In this document: piece by piece, positions 38,727-48,013 of the stretch
How the letters are laid out: each line of letters opens with the position of its first letter
How positions within the stretch are numbered: the first letter of the stretch is position 1
From: Desulfotomaculum nigrificans DSM 574
GTDB lineage: Bacteria > Bacillota > Desulfotomaculia > Desulfotomaculales > Desulfotomaculaceae
Assembly (NCBI RefSeq): GCF_000189755.2
Contig: NZ_KI912183.1
Coordinates: 2,569,755-2,633,754, forward strand
Reading direction: 5' to 3'
Length of the DNA stretch: 64,000 nt
Made by a program: the position numbers and the translations under genes
The notes under the pieces: generated by a model
Told to the model about the DNA's origin: nothing
What the model saw: only the letters and a program-made list of their open reading frames with translations
Databases searched by the model: none

Positions 38727-40640
38727 ATGGAGTTTCCCAAAATACAGAAGGAGATATTTAACCCGATCAGTGAAAATGTTAAAAAACTGGCGGAGTTGTT
38801 CCCGTCAGCAGTGAAAGACGGGCAGGTTGATTTTGACGCTTTGAAAGCTGAATTGGGTCAGTTTGAAACGGTCAGCGAAAAACTGTCGGAACGCTATGAG
38901 CTTGGCTGGGCTGGAAAAGAGGACGCAAAGCGGCTGGCAAACACGGATATTATAGGTCGGACGCTGAAATACATTCCAGAGGATAGTAAAAACCCCGACA
39001 CTACCGAGAATTTGTACATTGAAGGGGATAATCTGGAGGTTTTGAAGCTGCTCCGCAACAGTTATTATAACAGGATAAAAATGATTTACATAGACCCGCC
39101 TTACAATACGGGCAAAGACTTTATTTACAGGGATAATTTTAAGGTTAGTGAGGAGGAAAATGCTGTTTCGGAGGGGGAAATAGACCTTTTAGGAGAACGT
39201 CTAATAGTTAACCAGAAGAGCAGTGGAAGGTATCACTCTAATTGGCTGTCTATGATGTATCCGAGATTGAAGGTAGCAAAGGATTTGCTGACGGAAGATG
39301 GGGTTATATTTATCAGCATTGATGATAATGAAGTAGATAATTTGAAGAAAATTTGTAATGAGGTGTTTGGAGAAGATAATTTTGTGGCTTGTATTATATG
39401 GGAGCGGGCATACTCACCAGTGAATTTGAAAAAACATTTTTCAGAAAACCACGATTTTGTATTATGCTATGCAAAGCAAATAGATAATCTAATATGTAAT
39501 GGGCTAAAAAGAACTGATGAATCAATTGATAGATATAAAAATCCCGATAATGATCCAAGGGGTCCATGGAAACCCGCCGACTTATCTGTGGGACCAGCTA
39601 TACAAGAAAAACGATATGAAATTATTACTCCTTCAGGACGAAGTGTTTTTCCTCCCGAAGGAAGATGCTGGGTATATACCAAAGAAAGATATGAGGAAAT
39701 GTTGGCTGATAATAGAATTTGGTTTGGGGAAAGTGGAAATAATGTTCCATCTGTGAAAAAATTTTTATCTGAAGTTAAAAATACAATGACTCCTATGACA
39801 ATATGGAAGTACACAGAAGTTGGACATTCTCAAGATGCTGCTAAAAAATTAATACAATTATTTGATGGAAAGTCATATTTTGATTATCCAAAATCAGTAG
39901 ATTTGATAAAGAGAATGATAGAGTTATATGCAAAGCAAGATTCAATTATAATGGACTTCTTCTCTGGCTCTGCTACCACTGCTCATGCGGTTATGCAGCT
40001 TAATGCCGAAGACGGCGGCAACCGTAAGTTTATAATGGTGCAGCTTCCCGAGCCGTGTGACGAAAAAAGTGAAGCATATAAGGCTGGATTTAAAAACATC
40101 TGCGAAATCGGCAGAGAACGTATCCGTAGGGCTGGAGAAAAAATTAAAGAAGAAAATAAGGATAAAGAAGGCATTGAAAACCTTGACATAGGCTTCAAAG
40201 TGTTCAGGGTAGCCGATACCAATATCCGCTGGTTCAGCGAGGCAATCAAGTCCGATAACATTACATTGGAAGAAGGCATGATGTCGGATAAAGACAGGCT
40301 TGACTTCAATCCAGGCTTTACCGACATCGACGTGGTTTATGAGATACTCTTAAGGCACAGGGATATTCCGCTGTCTGCAAAGGTGGAAAAGCTGTACGAG
40401 ATCGGCGAACGTACCTATATTTTTGCCGATACGGTGGTAGTCTGCCTTGAGGAGAATGTAACCGAAAGCATTATTGATAAAATTGCGGCCATAGAACCAA
40501 TGCCCATGAAGATAATCTTCCGCGACAGCGCTTTCGGTGACGATATAACCCTTAAAACCAACACTATGCTGCGGCTGGAAGCCCAGATGAAAAAGAACAG
40601 CGGCAATATGAAAAAGGCATACAGGGTAGAGTTCATTTAA
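38727..40640 (+). CDS. mod: Type III restriction system methyltransferase (Mod)
   Basis: 637 residues. Beta-class N6-adenine methyltransferase order: DPPYNTG (motif IV, about 123) first, then a target-recognition region, then the AdoMet-binding DFFSGSATTAHAV (motif I, about 410). It modifies one strand of an asymmetric site and gives Res its specificity. The stretch 39330-39960 is clearly more AT-rich than the flanks, as expected if the recognition domain was exchanged. RBS AGGAGG, ATG 38727. Confidence 0.93.
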   Translation: MEFPKIQKEIFNPISENVKKLAELFPSAVKDGQVDFDALKAELGQFETVSEKLSERYELGWAGKEDAKRLANTDIIGRTLKYIPEDSKNPDTTENLYIEGDNLEVLKLLRNSYYNRIKMIYIDPPYNTGKDFIYRDNFKVSEEENAVSEGEIDLLGERLIVNQKSSGRYHSNWLSMMYPRLKVAKDLLTEDGVIFISIDDNEVDNLKKICNEVFGEDNFVACIIWERAYSPVNLKKHFSENHDFVLCYAKQIDNLICNGLKRTDESIDRYKNPDNDPRGPWKPADLSVGPAIQEKRYEIITPSGRSVFPPEGRCWVYTKERYEEMLADNRIWFGESGNNVPSVKKFLSEVKNTMTPMTIWKYTEVGHSQDAAKKLIQLFDGKSYFDYPKSVDLIKRMIELYAKQDSIIMDFFSGSATTAHAVMQLNAEDGGNRKFIMVQLPEPCDEKSEAYKAGFKNICEIGRERIRRAGEKIKEENKDKEGIENLDIGFKVFRVADTNIRWFSEAIKSDNITLEEGMMSDKDRLDFNPGFTDIDVVYEILLRHRDIPLSAKVEKLYEIGERTYIFADTVVVCLEENVTESIIDKIAAIEPMPMKIIFRDSAFGDDITLKTNTMLRLEAQMKKNSGNMKKAYRVEFI

Positions 40641-40652
40641 GGGGGTGAAACC

Positions 40653-43600
40653 GTGGCCAACCGTATTAACTTTCAATTTGATGACAAACTGAAATACCAG
40701 CTTAATGCCATTTACTCGGTGGTGGATCTTTTTAAAGGTGTCAGCCGCCAGGACGAAGGAACGATCTACCGCAATGTGAACAGAATAAAAAAGATTGGCG
40801 AAGGTGACCCCGTCCGCAATCCTCAAATTGTGAAACCCTCAAGGCTTTTGAGCAACCTCCGTGAAGTTCAGCTAAGAAACATGCTGTTTATTGATAACGA
40901 GTTAAAAGGTAACAACTTTACAATTGAAATGGAAACGGGTACAGGCAAAACCTATGTTTATCTGAGGACAATTCTGGAGCTGTACAAGACGTATGGTTTT
41001 ACCAAGTTTATGATTGTTGTACCCAGTATCGCCATCAGAAAAGGCGTTGAAAAGAGTATTGAGATGTTGCGGGAACATTTCAAGGCCCTTTATGACGGGC
41101 TTGACATAAAAAATCATGCCTTTGTTTATGATTCAAACAACCCCAAAAAGATCAGTAGCAGCTTTGTGGAAACCAGAGATTTAAGCATAGTCGTGATGAA
41201 CATCCAGGCTTTTAACAAAGGCACCAATAAAATCCGCCAATCCGATGAATACGGTCAAATTCTCTGGGAGGATATAAAGTACATAAGCCCTATTGTTATC
41301 ATCGACGAGCCGCAAAAAATTGAGGGTACTGCCAGGAAAAAGAGCGCTTCTCTTGCGGCCATTGAAATGCTTAATCCTTTATTTATACTGAGGTATTCTG
41401 CCACCCATAAACGGCTTTTCAACCAGGTATATAAACTGGATTCCTATGACGCTTACCAGCATGACCTGGTGAAAAAGATTGAGGTTAAGACGGTCCATGG
41501 CTCCATACCCAAAGATTATCCCTATATCCGCTATGTGGAGTTTACCAAGGATTTGTATGCCAAAATTGAGATATTTTGTGTTGAACAGGGCGGGGTTATC
41601 CGTACGAAACAATTCAAGGTCCGCGGTGGAGATTCCCTGTATGAGTGCTCTGGGAACCTTGACCAATATCGAAACATGATTGTCATGGAAGACCCCCATA
41701 AGCTGAAGAAGCTCAAGATTGGCAAGTGGGATGATGTGTTGGAGCTTGCTGTCGGGGAAAGCAATGTAAACATGAGTGATGAGGAAATAATCAGGATCCA
41801 GATCAGGCTTGCCATCAAAAGCCATCTGGACAAGCAGTACAAAATCCTGAAAAAAGGACATAAAATAAAGGTACTTACCCTTTTCTTCATTGACGCCGTA
41901 AATAAGTACAGGGACAGCAGCGCCCCCGATGGCCGAGGGGAATACCTGAGAATTTTTGATGAAGAATATGCCAGAATAATTGCCGATGACAGGTGGAACA
42001 GGGTATTCAAGGAGTATCCAGAGCTATTTAAGGAATACAAGGATGTTTACAAAGTCAGGGAAGGCTATTTTGCCGTTGATAAAAACAAGAATGCGGTTGA
42101 GATCGAAAACTGGGAAAACATTATGGATGAAGAGAAGTTGAAAGCCAAATCCCAGGAGGATATTGACAGGGGGATTGAGCTGATTCTGGAGAAAAAGGAC
42201 GAACTGATTTCCTTTGAGGAGCCTTTGGCCTTTATTTTCTCCCACTCCGCCCTGCGGGAAGGTTGGGACAATCCCAATGTGTTCACCCTCTGCACCCTCA
42301 AAAAGAGCGGTTCCGATATTGCCAAAAAACAGGAGATCGGCAGGGGATTAAGGCTACCTGTTGATATTAATGGTAATCGCTGCACAGATAGCGAAGTAAA
42401 CGAGCTGACCGTCATTGCCAATGATTATTATGACCATTTTGCTGCGGCGCTCCAGCAGGATTTTAACGAGCAGGCAGGATTTAACAAGGATGAGGTCACT
42501 TATGATGTAATTTATAATACTCTTAAAAACGCTGGCATTCCTGAAAACAAGATTATGGAGCTTACCCAGCCTTTTAAGCAGGAACTTTTTGATCAGGGGA
42601 TCATCAATAAGAATGGTGTCCTTACCAGAGATGCCAGGAAAATTGAAACCATCACTTTCACTAATGAAACCCTCCAGGAACACAGTATCATGTTGAAGGA
42701 AAAGTTTGTTGAAGCGATGCTTGCAAAGGGTACCAGGAAGATTCCGATTAAGAACGGCGATGAAGAACCTGTAGAAAACGGCAAACACAGCTATATTTCC
42801 GAGGAGTATTTCGATAAACTGCTTAAAGAGTTAAGCATGCGGATGTCGCAGCGAACCATGTACCAGGTGAAGATTGATAATAAGGCGTTTATAGAAGAAT
42901 GTGCGTCGGAGTTAAATGAAGCTCTACGGTATAAAAGCATAAGGTATGTATACCATATTGAGACAGGAAAAGCAGAATTTGACGAGTTAAAAAAATTCCG
43001 CATGGCGGATCCATCTGTACAACAACTGTTTGACGAGCTTGAGGGGATGGAAACAGGAAAAAGCGAATTTGAGATTATCAATTATATTATGTACCATACC
43101 ATGCTTCCCCGTCTTGCCATATACAGGATTATTTCAAGACTTGAGAAGAAGGACATGCTGAAAAACCAGGATATCCTTGACTTCGTAACGCAGAGGCTCC
43201 AGGAAAAGCTGACCGATTTCATGGCTCAAGGGGTTATCAGATACGAGGCAATTGACGGATATATATTTGATGAATCCACTATCTTTGAAACCGAGCAGAT
43301 CGATAGAAGTATGCTCGATGATGCGGCAAGCCTTGTCTTTAAAACCAATCCAGAAAGTCGGAGGGCAGTTCATAAGTATTATAAATTTGACAGCAAAGGT
43401 GAACTGGAGTTTGCCAAAAGGCTTGATGCGGATGAAAATGTGCTCCTTTATACCAAACTCAAAAAAGGCGGTTTTGTAATCGATACTCCTTATGGAGAGT
43501 ATTCACCTGACTGGGCGGTAATTTATAAAGGGGACAATAACAAGGCGAGGCTTTTCTTTATTGTTGAAACCAAGATAGATAAGGATAAAAAGGATTTAAA

Positions 43601-43721
43601 TAAAGTTGAAACGACCAAAATACGGTGCGGGGAGCTTCATTTTAAAGCTGTTGCCAACGATGTACAATTTAAACAGGCAAAAAACTATGATGACTTTTTG
43701 CAGAAGATCGGTGTTAAATAA
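40653..43721 (+). CDS. res: Type III restriction enzyme, Res subunit
   Basis: 1022 residues from GTG 40653 (GGGGGTGA just upstream). SF2 helicase core: Walker A METGTGKTYVY (about 95-100), DEPQ (about 218), and motif VI KQEIGRGLRLPVD after HSALREGWDNPNVF. The C-terminal nuclease is PD-(D/E)xK-like: SPDWAV (about 952) and VETK (about 970-973). It cleaves DNA as a complex with Mod. The stop codon TAA (43719-43721) lies inside the 8-bp duplication made by IS66, so the protein is unchanged. Confidence 0.93.
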   Translation: MANRINFQFDDKLKYQLNAIYSVVDLFKGVSRQDEGTIYRNVNRIKKIGEGDPVRNPQIVKPSRLLSNLREVQLRNMLFIDNELKGNNFTIEMETGTGKTYVYLRTILELYKTYGFTKFMIVVPSIAIRKGVEKSIEMLREHFKALYDGLDIKNHAFVYDSNNPKKISSSFVETRDLSIVVMNIQAFNKGTNKIRQSDEYGQILWEDIKYISPIVIIDEPQKIEGTARKKSASLAAIEMLNPLFILRYSATHKRLFNQVYKLDSYDAYQHDLVKKIEVKTVHGSIPKDYPYIRYVEFTKDLYAKIEIFCVEQGGVIRTKQFKVRGGDSLYECSGNLDQYRNMIVMEDPHKLKKLKIGKWDDVLELAVGESNVNMSDEEIIRIQIRLAIKSHLDKQYKILKKGHKIKVLTLFFIDAVNKYRDSSAPDGRGEYLRIFDEEYARIIADDRWNRVFKEYPELFKEYKDVYKVREGYFAVDKNKNAVEIENWENIMDEEKLKAKSQEDIDRGIELILEKKDELISFEEPLAFIFSHSALREGWDNPNVFTLCTLKKSGSDIAKKQEIGRGLRLPVDINGNRCTDSEVNELTVIANDYYDHFAAALQQDFNEQAGFNKDEVTYDVIYNTLKNAGIPENKIMELTQPFKQELFDQGIINKNGVLTRDARKIETITFTNETLQEHSIMLKEKFVEAMLAKGTRKIPIKNGDEEPVENGKHSYISEEYFDKLLKELSMRMSQRTMYQVKIDNKAFIEECASELNEALRYKSIRYVYHIETGKAEFDELKKFRMADPSVQQLFDELEGMETGKSEFEIINYIMYHTMLPRLAIYRIISRLEKKDMLKNQDILDFVTQRLQEKLTDFMAQGVIRYEAIDGYIFDESTIFETEQIDRSMLDDAASLVFKTNPESRRAVHKYYKFDSKGELEFAKRLDADENVLLYTKLKKGGFVIDTPYGEYSPDWAVIYKGDNNKARLFFIVETKIDKDKKDLNKVETTKIRCGELHFKAVANDVQFKQAKNYDDFLQKIGVK

Positions 43722-43774
43722 TGGTAAGCGTCAAATAGCCCCCACCTGTACATAAGGTGAAGGCATAGATATTA

Positions 43775-45364
43775 TTATTTATGTGCCCTGCAGTTTGCAG
43801 GTAATGTATCCGACCAGGGGAGAAACTTATCTAAGACATTAGGGTCATTGATATTGGAGTTGGGAAGTTTCTCAAAAATATAACTAAGGTAGTTGAAGGG
43901 GTTTAAACCATTTTCCTTGGCCGTTTCAACAATGCTATAAATGACAGCGCTAGCCCTGGCACCACGCTGGGTGTTAGCAAATAGCCAGTTCTTACGGCCA
44001 ACTACAAAAGGTTTGATGGAACGTTCGCTACGGTTATTGTCAATTTCCAAACGTCCATCTTGCAAAAAGGCCTCGAGCTTATTCCACTGGCTAAGGCAAT
44101 AGTGTATAGCCTTACCAAAGGTACTTTTGGGAAGCACCTGTGAATTCTGCTCATTAAGCCACGCCCAAAAGGCATCCAGCACAGGGCGGCTGCGTGCCAA
44201 ACGAGTTTTATAACGTTCTTCGGGAGTGGCATCTTTTAATTCACGCTCAATTGCAAAGAGACGATTACAAAACTCTAGCCCCTCCTTAGCAGCTACATTG
44301 GCTGAACGTTTTGATTGGGGTAGAGCTTTCAGCGCCTCATCAAACTTACGCCGAGCGTGAGCCCAACAACCGACCAGGATAACATCCGGTACTTTGTTGT
44401 AACCACTATAACCATCCACATGCAGAAAGCCCTTAAACCCATTAAGAAACCTGCTGGGATGTTCTCCCTCCCGGGTTGGCTGGTATTCATAAAGGACAAT
44501 GTGCGGACCCATACGTCCTGTACGATACAGCCAGAGATAAGATTTAGCTTCTGCATCCCGCCCCGGTTCATGAAGGACCTGCAGGACAGTTTCATCAGCA
44601 TGAAGGATATCCTGCTTTAGTAGGTGCTGGTGCATCCTATCGTAGAGAAGTGTTAACCAGCGGTTCGCGCCATAGAGCATCCAGTTAGCAAGGGTTTGGC
44701 GAGAGATTTCGATCCCAATACGAGCTAACTCTTGTTCCTGGCGATAGAGAGGCAGGCCCTGAACGTATTTCTGGCTCATAACGAAAGCCATAGCTGAAGG
44801 GGAAACTAAGCTTCCGGGAAGCACAGGTTTGGGCATGGGAGCAGTGGTAATGGGCGTAGTTATATTTTCACGTTCACAACGACGGCAGGCGTAAACATGG
44901 GACACATGTTTAATTATTTTTACTTGAGCCGGAATAACTTTCAATTCTTGACGCACTTCTGTACTCATTTCGTGCAACGGCCCGCCACAACAAGAGCAGA
45001 TCTGCTCCTCAACGGGTAGACGGTATTCAATAGTTTCAACCGGGAGATCTTTAAGCATCATCTCCCGGTGCCCACGTTGTTTTCTGCGTTTATATGTAAT
45101 GGTTTCTAAAGTCGGCTCAGCCAAGAGCACTTGGGCTTCCTTTTCGGCTTCATTGAAAAGGAGAAGCTGCTGTTGCTCAGAGGCTGTTTTTTCGCTTGAA
45201 GCCCCGAATTGCCGTTGTTTACTTAAGCGAAACTGTTCCTCAAACCAGTTTAGCTTAGCAGTTAGTTCAGCAATTTGCTTTTGCTGTAAAGCACAAAGTT
45301 TTTGAAGTTCTTCGAGGGATTGGGCATTATTAACTATATTATTCATGCCTTTATATTTCGACAT
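43775..45364 (-). CDS. tnpC: IS66-family transposase TnpC
   Basis: 529 residues. A coiled N-terminus (LQKQIAEL-like leucine heptads), a zinc-finger region with CSCCGGPL and CRRCERE, the DDE domain (DILHADETVLQVLHEPG; VDGYSGYNKV; EIDNNRSERSIKPFVVGRKN) and the IS66 C-terminal domain ending in DTLPANCRAHK. Catalytic transposase, full length. ATG 45364; an internal ATG at 45346 is an alternative. Confidence 0.95.
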   Translation of the reverse strand: MSKYKGMNNIVNNAQSLEELQKLCALQQKQIAELTAKLNWFEEQFRLSKQRQFGASSEKTASEQQQLLLFNEAEKEAQVLLAEPTLETITYKRRKQRGHREMMLKDLPVETIEYRLPVEEQICSCCGGPLHEMSTEVRQELKVIPAQVKIIKHVSHVYACRRCERENITTPITTAPMPKPVLPGSLVSPSAMAFVMSQKYVQGLPLYRQEQELARIGIEISRQTLANWMLYGANRWLTLLYDRMHQHLLKQDILHADETVLQVLHEPGRDAEAKSYLWLYRTGRMGPHIVLYEYQPTREGEHPSRFLNGFKGFLHVDGYSGYNKVPDVILVGCWAHARRKFDEALKALPQSKRSANVAAKEGLEFCNRLFAIERELKDATPEERYKTRLARSRPVLDAFWAWLNEQNSQVLPKSTFGKAIHYCLSQWNKLEAFLQDGRLEIDNNRSERSIKPFVVGRKNWLFANTQRGARASAVIYSIVETAKENGLNPFNYLSYIFEKLPNSNINDPNVLDKFLPWSDTLPANCRAHK

Positions 45365-45424
45365 GAAAAGCTAATTTCCTGCATAAATTACCGATAGTTG
45401 AAATTATTTCTTCCTTGCCACTTC

Positions 45425-45781
45425 TTACAAAATGGTACGTGCTTTTACTTCTGAATGTGCTTTTGGCTGTTTCAAAGAAAGGCCATCAAGTAACCAACGC
45501 AACTCCCGGCGGCTAATGTTTACTGTTGAGGAACTAGGCTCCATTGGCCACTCAAACTTCCCGTCCTCCAATCTACGGTAATAGAGCCAGAAACCATTAT
45601 GATCCCACTGAAGGATTTTTAGTTTATCGCGTTTACGATTGCAAAAAACAAAGAGGCAGGGGGAAAAGGGGTCTAGGTAGAAGTATTCTTTAACCAATAC
45701 AGCTAACCCGTCAATTGACTTGCGTAAATCAGTACTACCACAGGCCAGGTAAACCCGCTCTACGCCGATTTCATTAATCAT
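45425..45781 (-). CDS. tnpB: IS66 accessory protein TnpB
   Basis: 118 residues with the IS66 Orf2 signature VYLACGSTDLRKSIDGLAVL and RDKLKILQWDHNGFWLYYRRLE. Needed with TnpA and TnpC for IS66 transposition. Its ATG overlaps the tnpA stop (ATGA), indicating coupling. Confidence 0.95.
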   Translation of the reverse strand: MINEIGVERVYLACGSTDLRKSIDGLAVLVKEYFYLDPFSPCLFVFCNRKRDKLKILQWDHNGFWLYYRRLEDGKFEWPMEPSSSTVNISRRELRWLLDGLSLKQPKAHSEVKARTIL

Positions 45782-46095
45782 AGTTCTGTTAGTGTTTGTA
45801 CTACTTCTTTAAGTAGTTCCGGGTTGAAGCCTGATTGTACTTCGATGACCGCTTGCCCCACTCTTACAACTAGTCCATTTCTATCTTTGTTTGGACTTAT
45901 GTCATTCAATTCCAATGATACCCACTGTGATGGAGTTGCAGTAGGTGTGCCTTTGGGGTTAAGCCTTCTGAGCCAATACCGTAGTTGATGAGGTTTCAAA
46001 TTATGGGCTGCACACCATGCTGTTGTACTTTGCCCACTAGCTACAAAGGTAGCCACTCGTGCCTCCCATTCTTTTCGTAGTTCTGCTTTTGTCAT
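45778..46095 (-). CDS. tnpA: IS66 accessory protein TnpA
   Basis: 105 residues from ATG 46095, after GGAGG at 46104-46108 on -; the longer frame to 46152 lacks a ribosome site. It opens MTKAELRKEWEARVATFVAS, then TTAWCAAHNLKPHQLRYWLR, a helix-turn-helix typical of IS66 TnpA. Confidence 0.9.
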   Translation of the reverse strand: MTKAELRKEWEARVATFVASGQSTTAWCAAHNLKPHQLRYWLRRLNPKGTPTATPSQWVSLELNDISPNKDRNGLVVRVGQAVIEVQSGFNPELLKEVVQTLTEL

Positions 46096-46209
46096 AAAAA
46101 AATCCTCCCTATTAGTATCATTGGGAAGATTATCGCATAAATCAAAAGACATGGGTATGTGGGTACTATTTGACGCTTACAAATAATGAAGTTTGTTATG
46201 TGCTGTGAA

Positions 46210-46247
46210 TACCTGGTTGAAGCTTTTTGCTTTGACCAGGTAGTTTT
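46210..46247 (+). terminator. Displaced terminator of the restriction cassette
   Basis: 14-pair stem TACCTGGTTGAAGC / GCTTTGACCAGGTA (two G-U) with a 5-base loop, followed by GTTTTC. Before the IS66 insertion it would have lain about 20 bases after the res stop. Confidence 0.75.
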
Positions 46248-46373
46248 CAATAAATGGGCTTTGGGGTCTGCTTATTAAAGATTAGTTGTATTTGTCAACT
46301 CAAAATTCCCCCATATGGCCATTAAAAATTCCCCCACCTACCTATAAAAAAGGGGCACCACCTTAATAATCCA

Positions 46374-46802
46374 TTAAGTCAATTGCTGCTTTTGTAACCA
46401 CTCCTTTGTTTCCTTCATCCTGTAGGAACCACCGTTCATGTTGACAATATATGATTGATGAGTTAACCGATCAATCATAGCAGCGGTCATAACCGGGTCT
46501 TGGAAGATTTCTCCCCAACGCTCAAAAGACAGGTTTGTAGTGATAATTGTAGATTTTCTACCTGCCCGAAGCGACAGATGGGTGAACAGCAGCTTGGAGC
46601 CTTCCTTGTCGAACGAAATGTAGCCAATCTCGTCAGCAATGACCAGATCATATTTCTCAAATCGGTTTTGGAAAGTACGCAATGTCTGTTCTGCCCGGCA
46701 CTCCTTGATCCTACTAATTAGTAGGGGAACTGTTGTGAACCACACTTTGTAGCCTTCCAGACAAGCCTTTATGCCAAGTCCAATGGCAACGTGAGTTTTA
46801 CC
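46374..46802 (-). pseudogene. istB: IS21 istB fragment 1 (P-loop to C-terminus)
   Basis: On -, reads FHKGKTHVAIGLGIKACLEG, DLVIADEIGYISFDKEGSKL, STIITTNLSFERWGEIFQD, NMNGGSYRMKETKEWL and stop. The N-terminal half of IstB before the P-loop is absent; in its place the frame runs back through the palindromic junction at 46794-46835 into fragment 2. IS21-type end repeats (AAATTCCCCCA words) lie at 46300-46345. Confidence 0.85.
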
Positions 46803-46835
46803 TTTATGGAAAACTTTTTTCATAACGGTAAAACG
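46794..46835. repeat. Palindromic head-to-head junction of two istB fragments
   Basis: GTTTTACCTTTATG on the left and CATAACGGTAAAAC on the right (13 of 14 complementary) flank GAAAACTTTTTT. Each arm encodes the Gly-Lys-Thr of a P-loop, one on each strand. Nearly the same structure occurs at 55000-55037. Confidence 0.8.
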
Positions 46836-47223
46836 CACCTTAGTATTGCCCTAGGCCTTGCGGGCTGTTACCGGGGTTACTCGGTCCGGTTCTTTACCGC
46901 TGCCGGCTTGGTAACCAAACTGACCGAGGCCCGAGACGATAAAAGGCTGGGCCGGTTAACCGGGGAACTTGCTAAAGCCAACTTGTTGATTGTGATGAAT
47001 TATCTTACGTTTCTTTTCCGCGCCATGGCGCAGAACTGTTATTTCAGGTCATCTCGGAAAGGAGTGAGCGCGGTAGCGTAATAATTAACACAAACCTTGA
47101 TTTTTCTAAATGGGATGAGATATTCAGCGACCACATGCTGGCGGCCGCTCTGGTGGATAGAATTACTTTCAAATCTCATATCCTCAACATGAACGGCGAT
47201 TCGTATCGCCTAAAACATCGATA
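46825..47223 (+). pseudogene. istB: IS21 istB fragment 2, frameshifted
   Basis: Reads FHNGKTHLSIALGLAGCYRG, FFTAAGLVTKLTEARDDKRL, then loses one T near 46995 relative to the inverted copy at 54606-55022, and continues in another frame to NMNGDSYRLKHR. It lacks everything before the P-loop. Followed by IS21 end repeats at 47255-47310. Confidence 0.85.
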
Positions 47224-47254
47224 GTTGACCTGCATCTAAAACTGTTCCTCATGT

Positions 47255-47310
47255 GTTGAGGTGGCTCACTTTTACTCTGTCAGGGGTGGCTCAGTTTTAC
47301 TCTGTCATGT
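47255..47310. repeat. IS21-type end repeats (left copy)
   Basis: Two copies of a word like GGTGGCTCANTTTTACTCTG and terminal CTGTCA. The same end is present inverted at 54526-54582. Multiple short end repeats are typical of IS21. Confidence 0.7.
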
Positions 47311-47575
47311 TATTTTCCTCTGGAGTTTGATGTAAATACAATTTTTCTTTATATTGTTTTCCCCATAGATACATCGAATCCAGTATAGGTTTTAAGCTAA
47401 TTCCTAATTCAGTAAGGGAATATTCTACCCTTGGTGGAACTTCTGCATATACCTTTCTTTCCACAAGACCGTCTTCTTCCATAGATCGAAGTTGTTGAGT
47501 GAGTACTTTTTGGCTTATGCTCTTTATTGATTTTTTTAATTCGTTAAATCGTTGAAATTTTTTATTTAGAAAATG
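47297..47575 (-). pseudogene. HxlR-family regulator remnant
   Basis: On -, reads [20 protein letters not shown] then [38 protein letters not shown] and [15 protein letters not shown]: the winged-helix part of an HxlR regulator. The first 30 residues or so are missing and the last codons (MTE, stop) are IS21 end sequence, so both ends were cut by mobile elements. Confidence 0.8.
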
Positions 47576-47653
47576 TTAAGGCAGTTATTGCTGATTTTTC
47601 GGGGCAACCACCCAAACAATATAATCTTTGATCCGGATATAGAAAGAAATAGC

Positions 47654-47706
47654 AAAGGGATAAGTACAAAGCCTTGAAAACAAGGGCTTTTGTCACTTAT
47701 CCCTTT
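47654..47706. repeat. Hairpin repeat family, copy 2
   Basis: Outer stem AAAGGGATAAGT / ACTTATCCCTTT (12 perfect pairs), inner AAAGCCTTG / CAAGGGCTTT with loop AAAA. Shares outer and inner words with the hairpin after glmS at 35127-35190. Confidence 0.75.
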
Positions 47707-47709
47707 GGT

Positions 47710-47772
47710 TTTATCAACACAAAAGTTAACTACTTGTGATAGAGCAAAAGTTGACCGGCCCCTGATATTACT
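47710..47772. repeat. IS21-type end, second type (left copy)
   Basis: Nearly identical, in inverted orientation, to 54455-54517 (three differences in about 63 bases by eye); both contain CACAAAAGTTAAC and AGAGCAAAAGTTGACC. Confidence 0.7.
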
Positions 47773-47930
47773 AGTTTGTCTCGCATCCACTCCTTTTCTA
47801 ACTTAAGAAGGCGGTGTTCTTCACGGGCTGTCACCAGTTCTTCCACCCATCTAGCGGCTTGATAAAATTTGACTCTACGGCCTTGTTGACAGGCTGCAAG
47901 GCCCAGGGCGGCAGCTAAGTGAGTCTTCCC
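47772..47930 (-). pseudogene. istB: IS21 istB fragment 3 (P-loop and middle only)
   Basis: On -, reads FHNGKTHLAAALGLAACQQG, RRVKFYQAARWVEELVTARE and HRLLKLEKEWMRDKLV, then joins an IS end. Again the 5' boundary is the P-loop, preceded by the AAAGTTTTCCATAA word (47931-47947). Confidence 0.8.
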
Positions 47931-48013
47931 ATTATGGAAAACTTTTGTGATACTTACTGGTGGCGGTGCAGTGTTTACCAGATTGTCATTACCGGCGGCA
48001 ATGCTTTATTTTC

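Larger units (their letters stand above)
43724..46180 (-). mobile_element. Complete IS66-family element
   Basis: 2457 bp with 22-bp terminal inverted repeats that differ at two positions (both begin GTAAGCGTCAAATAG). A perfect 8-bp target duplication, AAATAATG, flanks it (43716-43723 and 46181-46188). It carries tnpA, tnpB and tnpC intact on -. The fresh duplication and intact frames argue for a recent, possibly active insertion. Confidence 0.96.
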
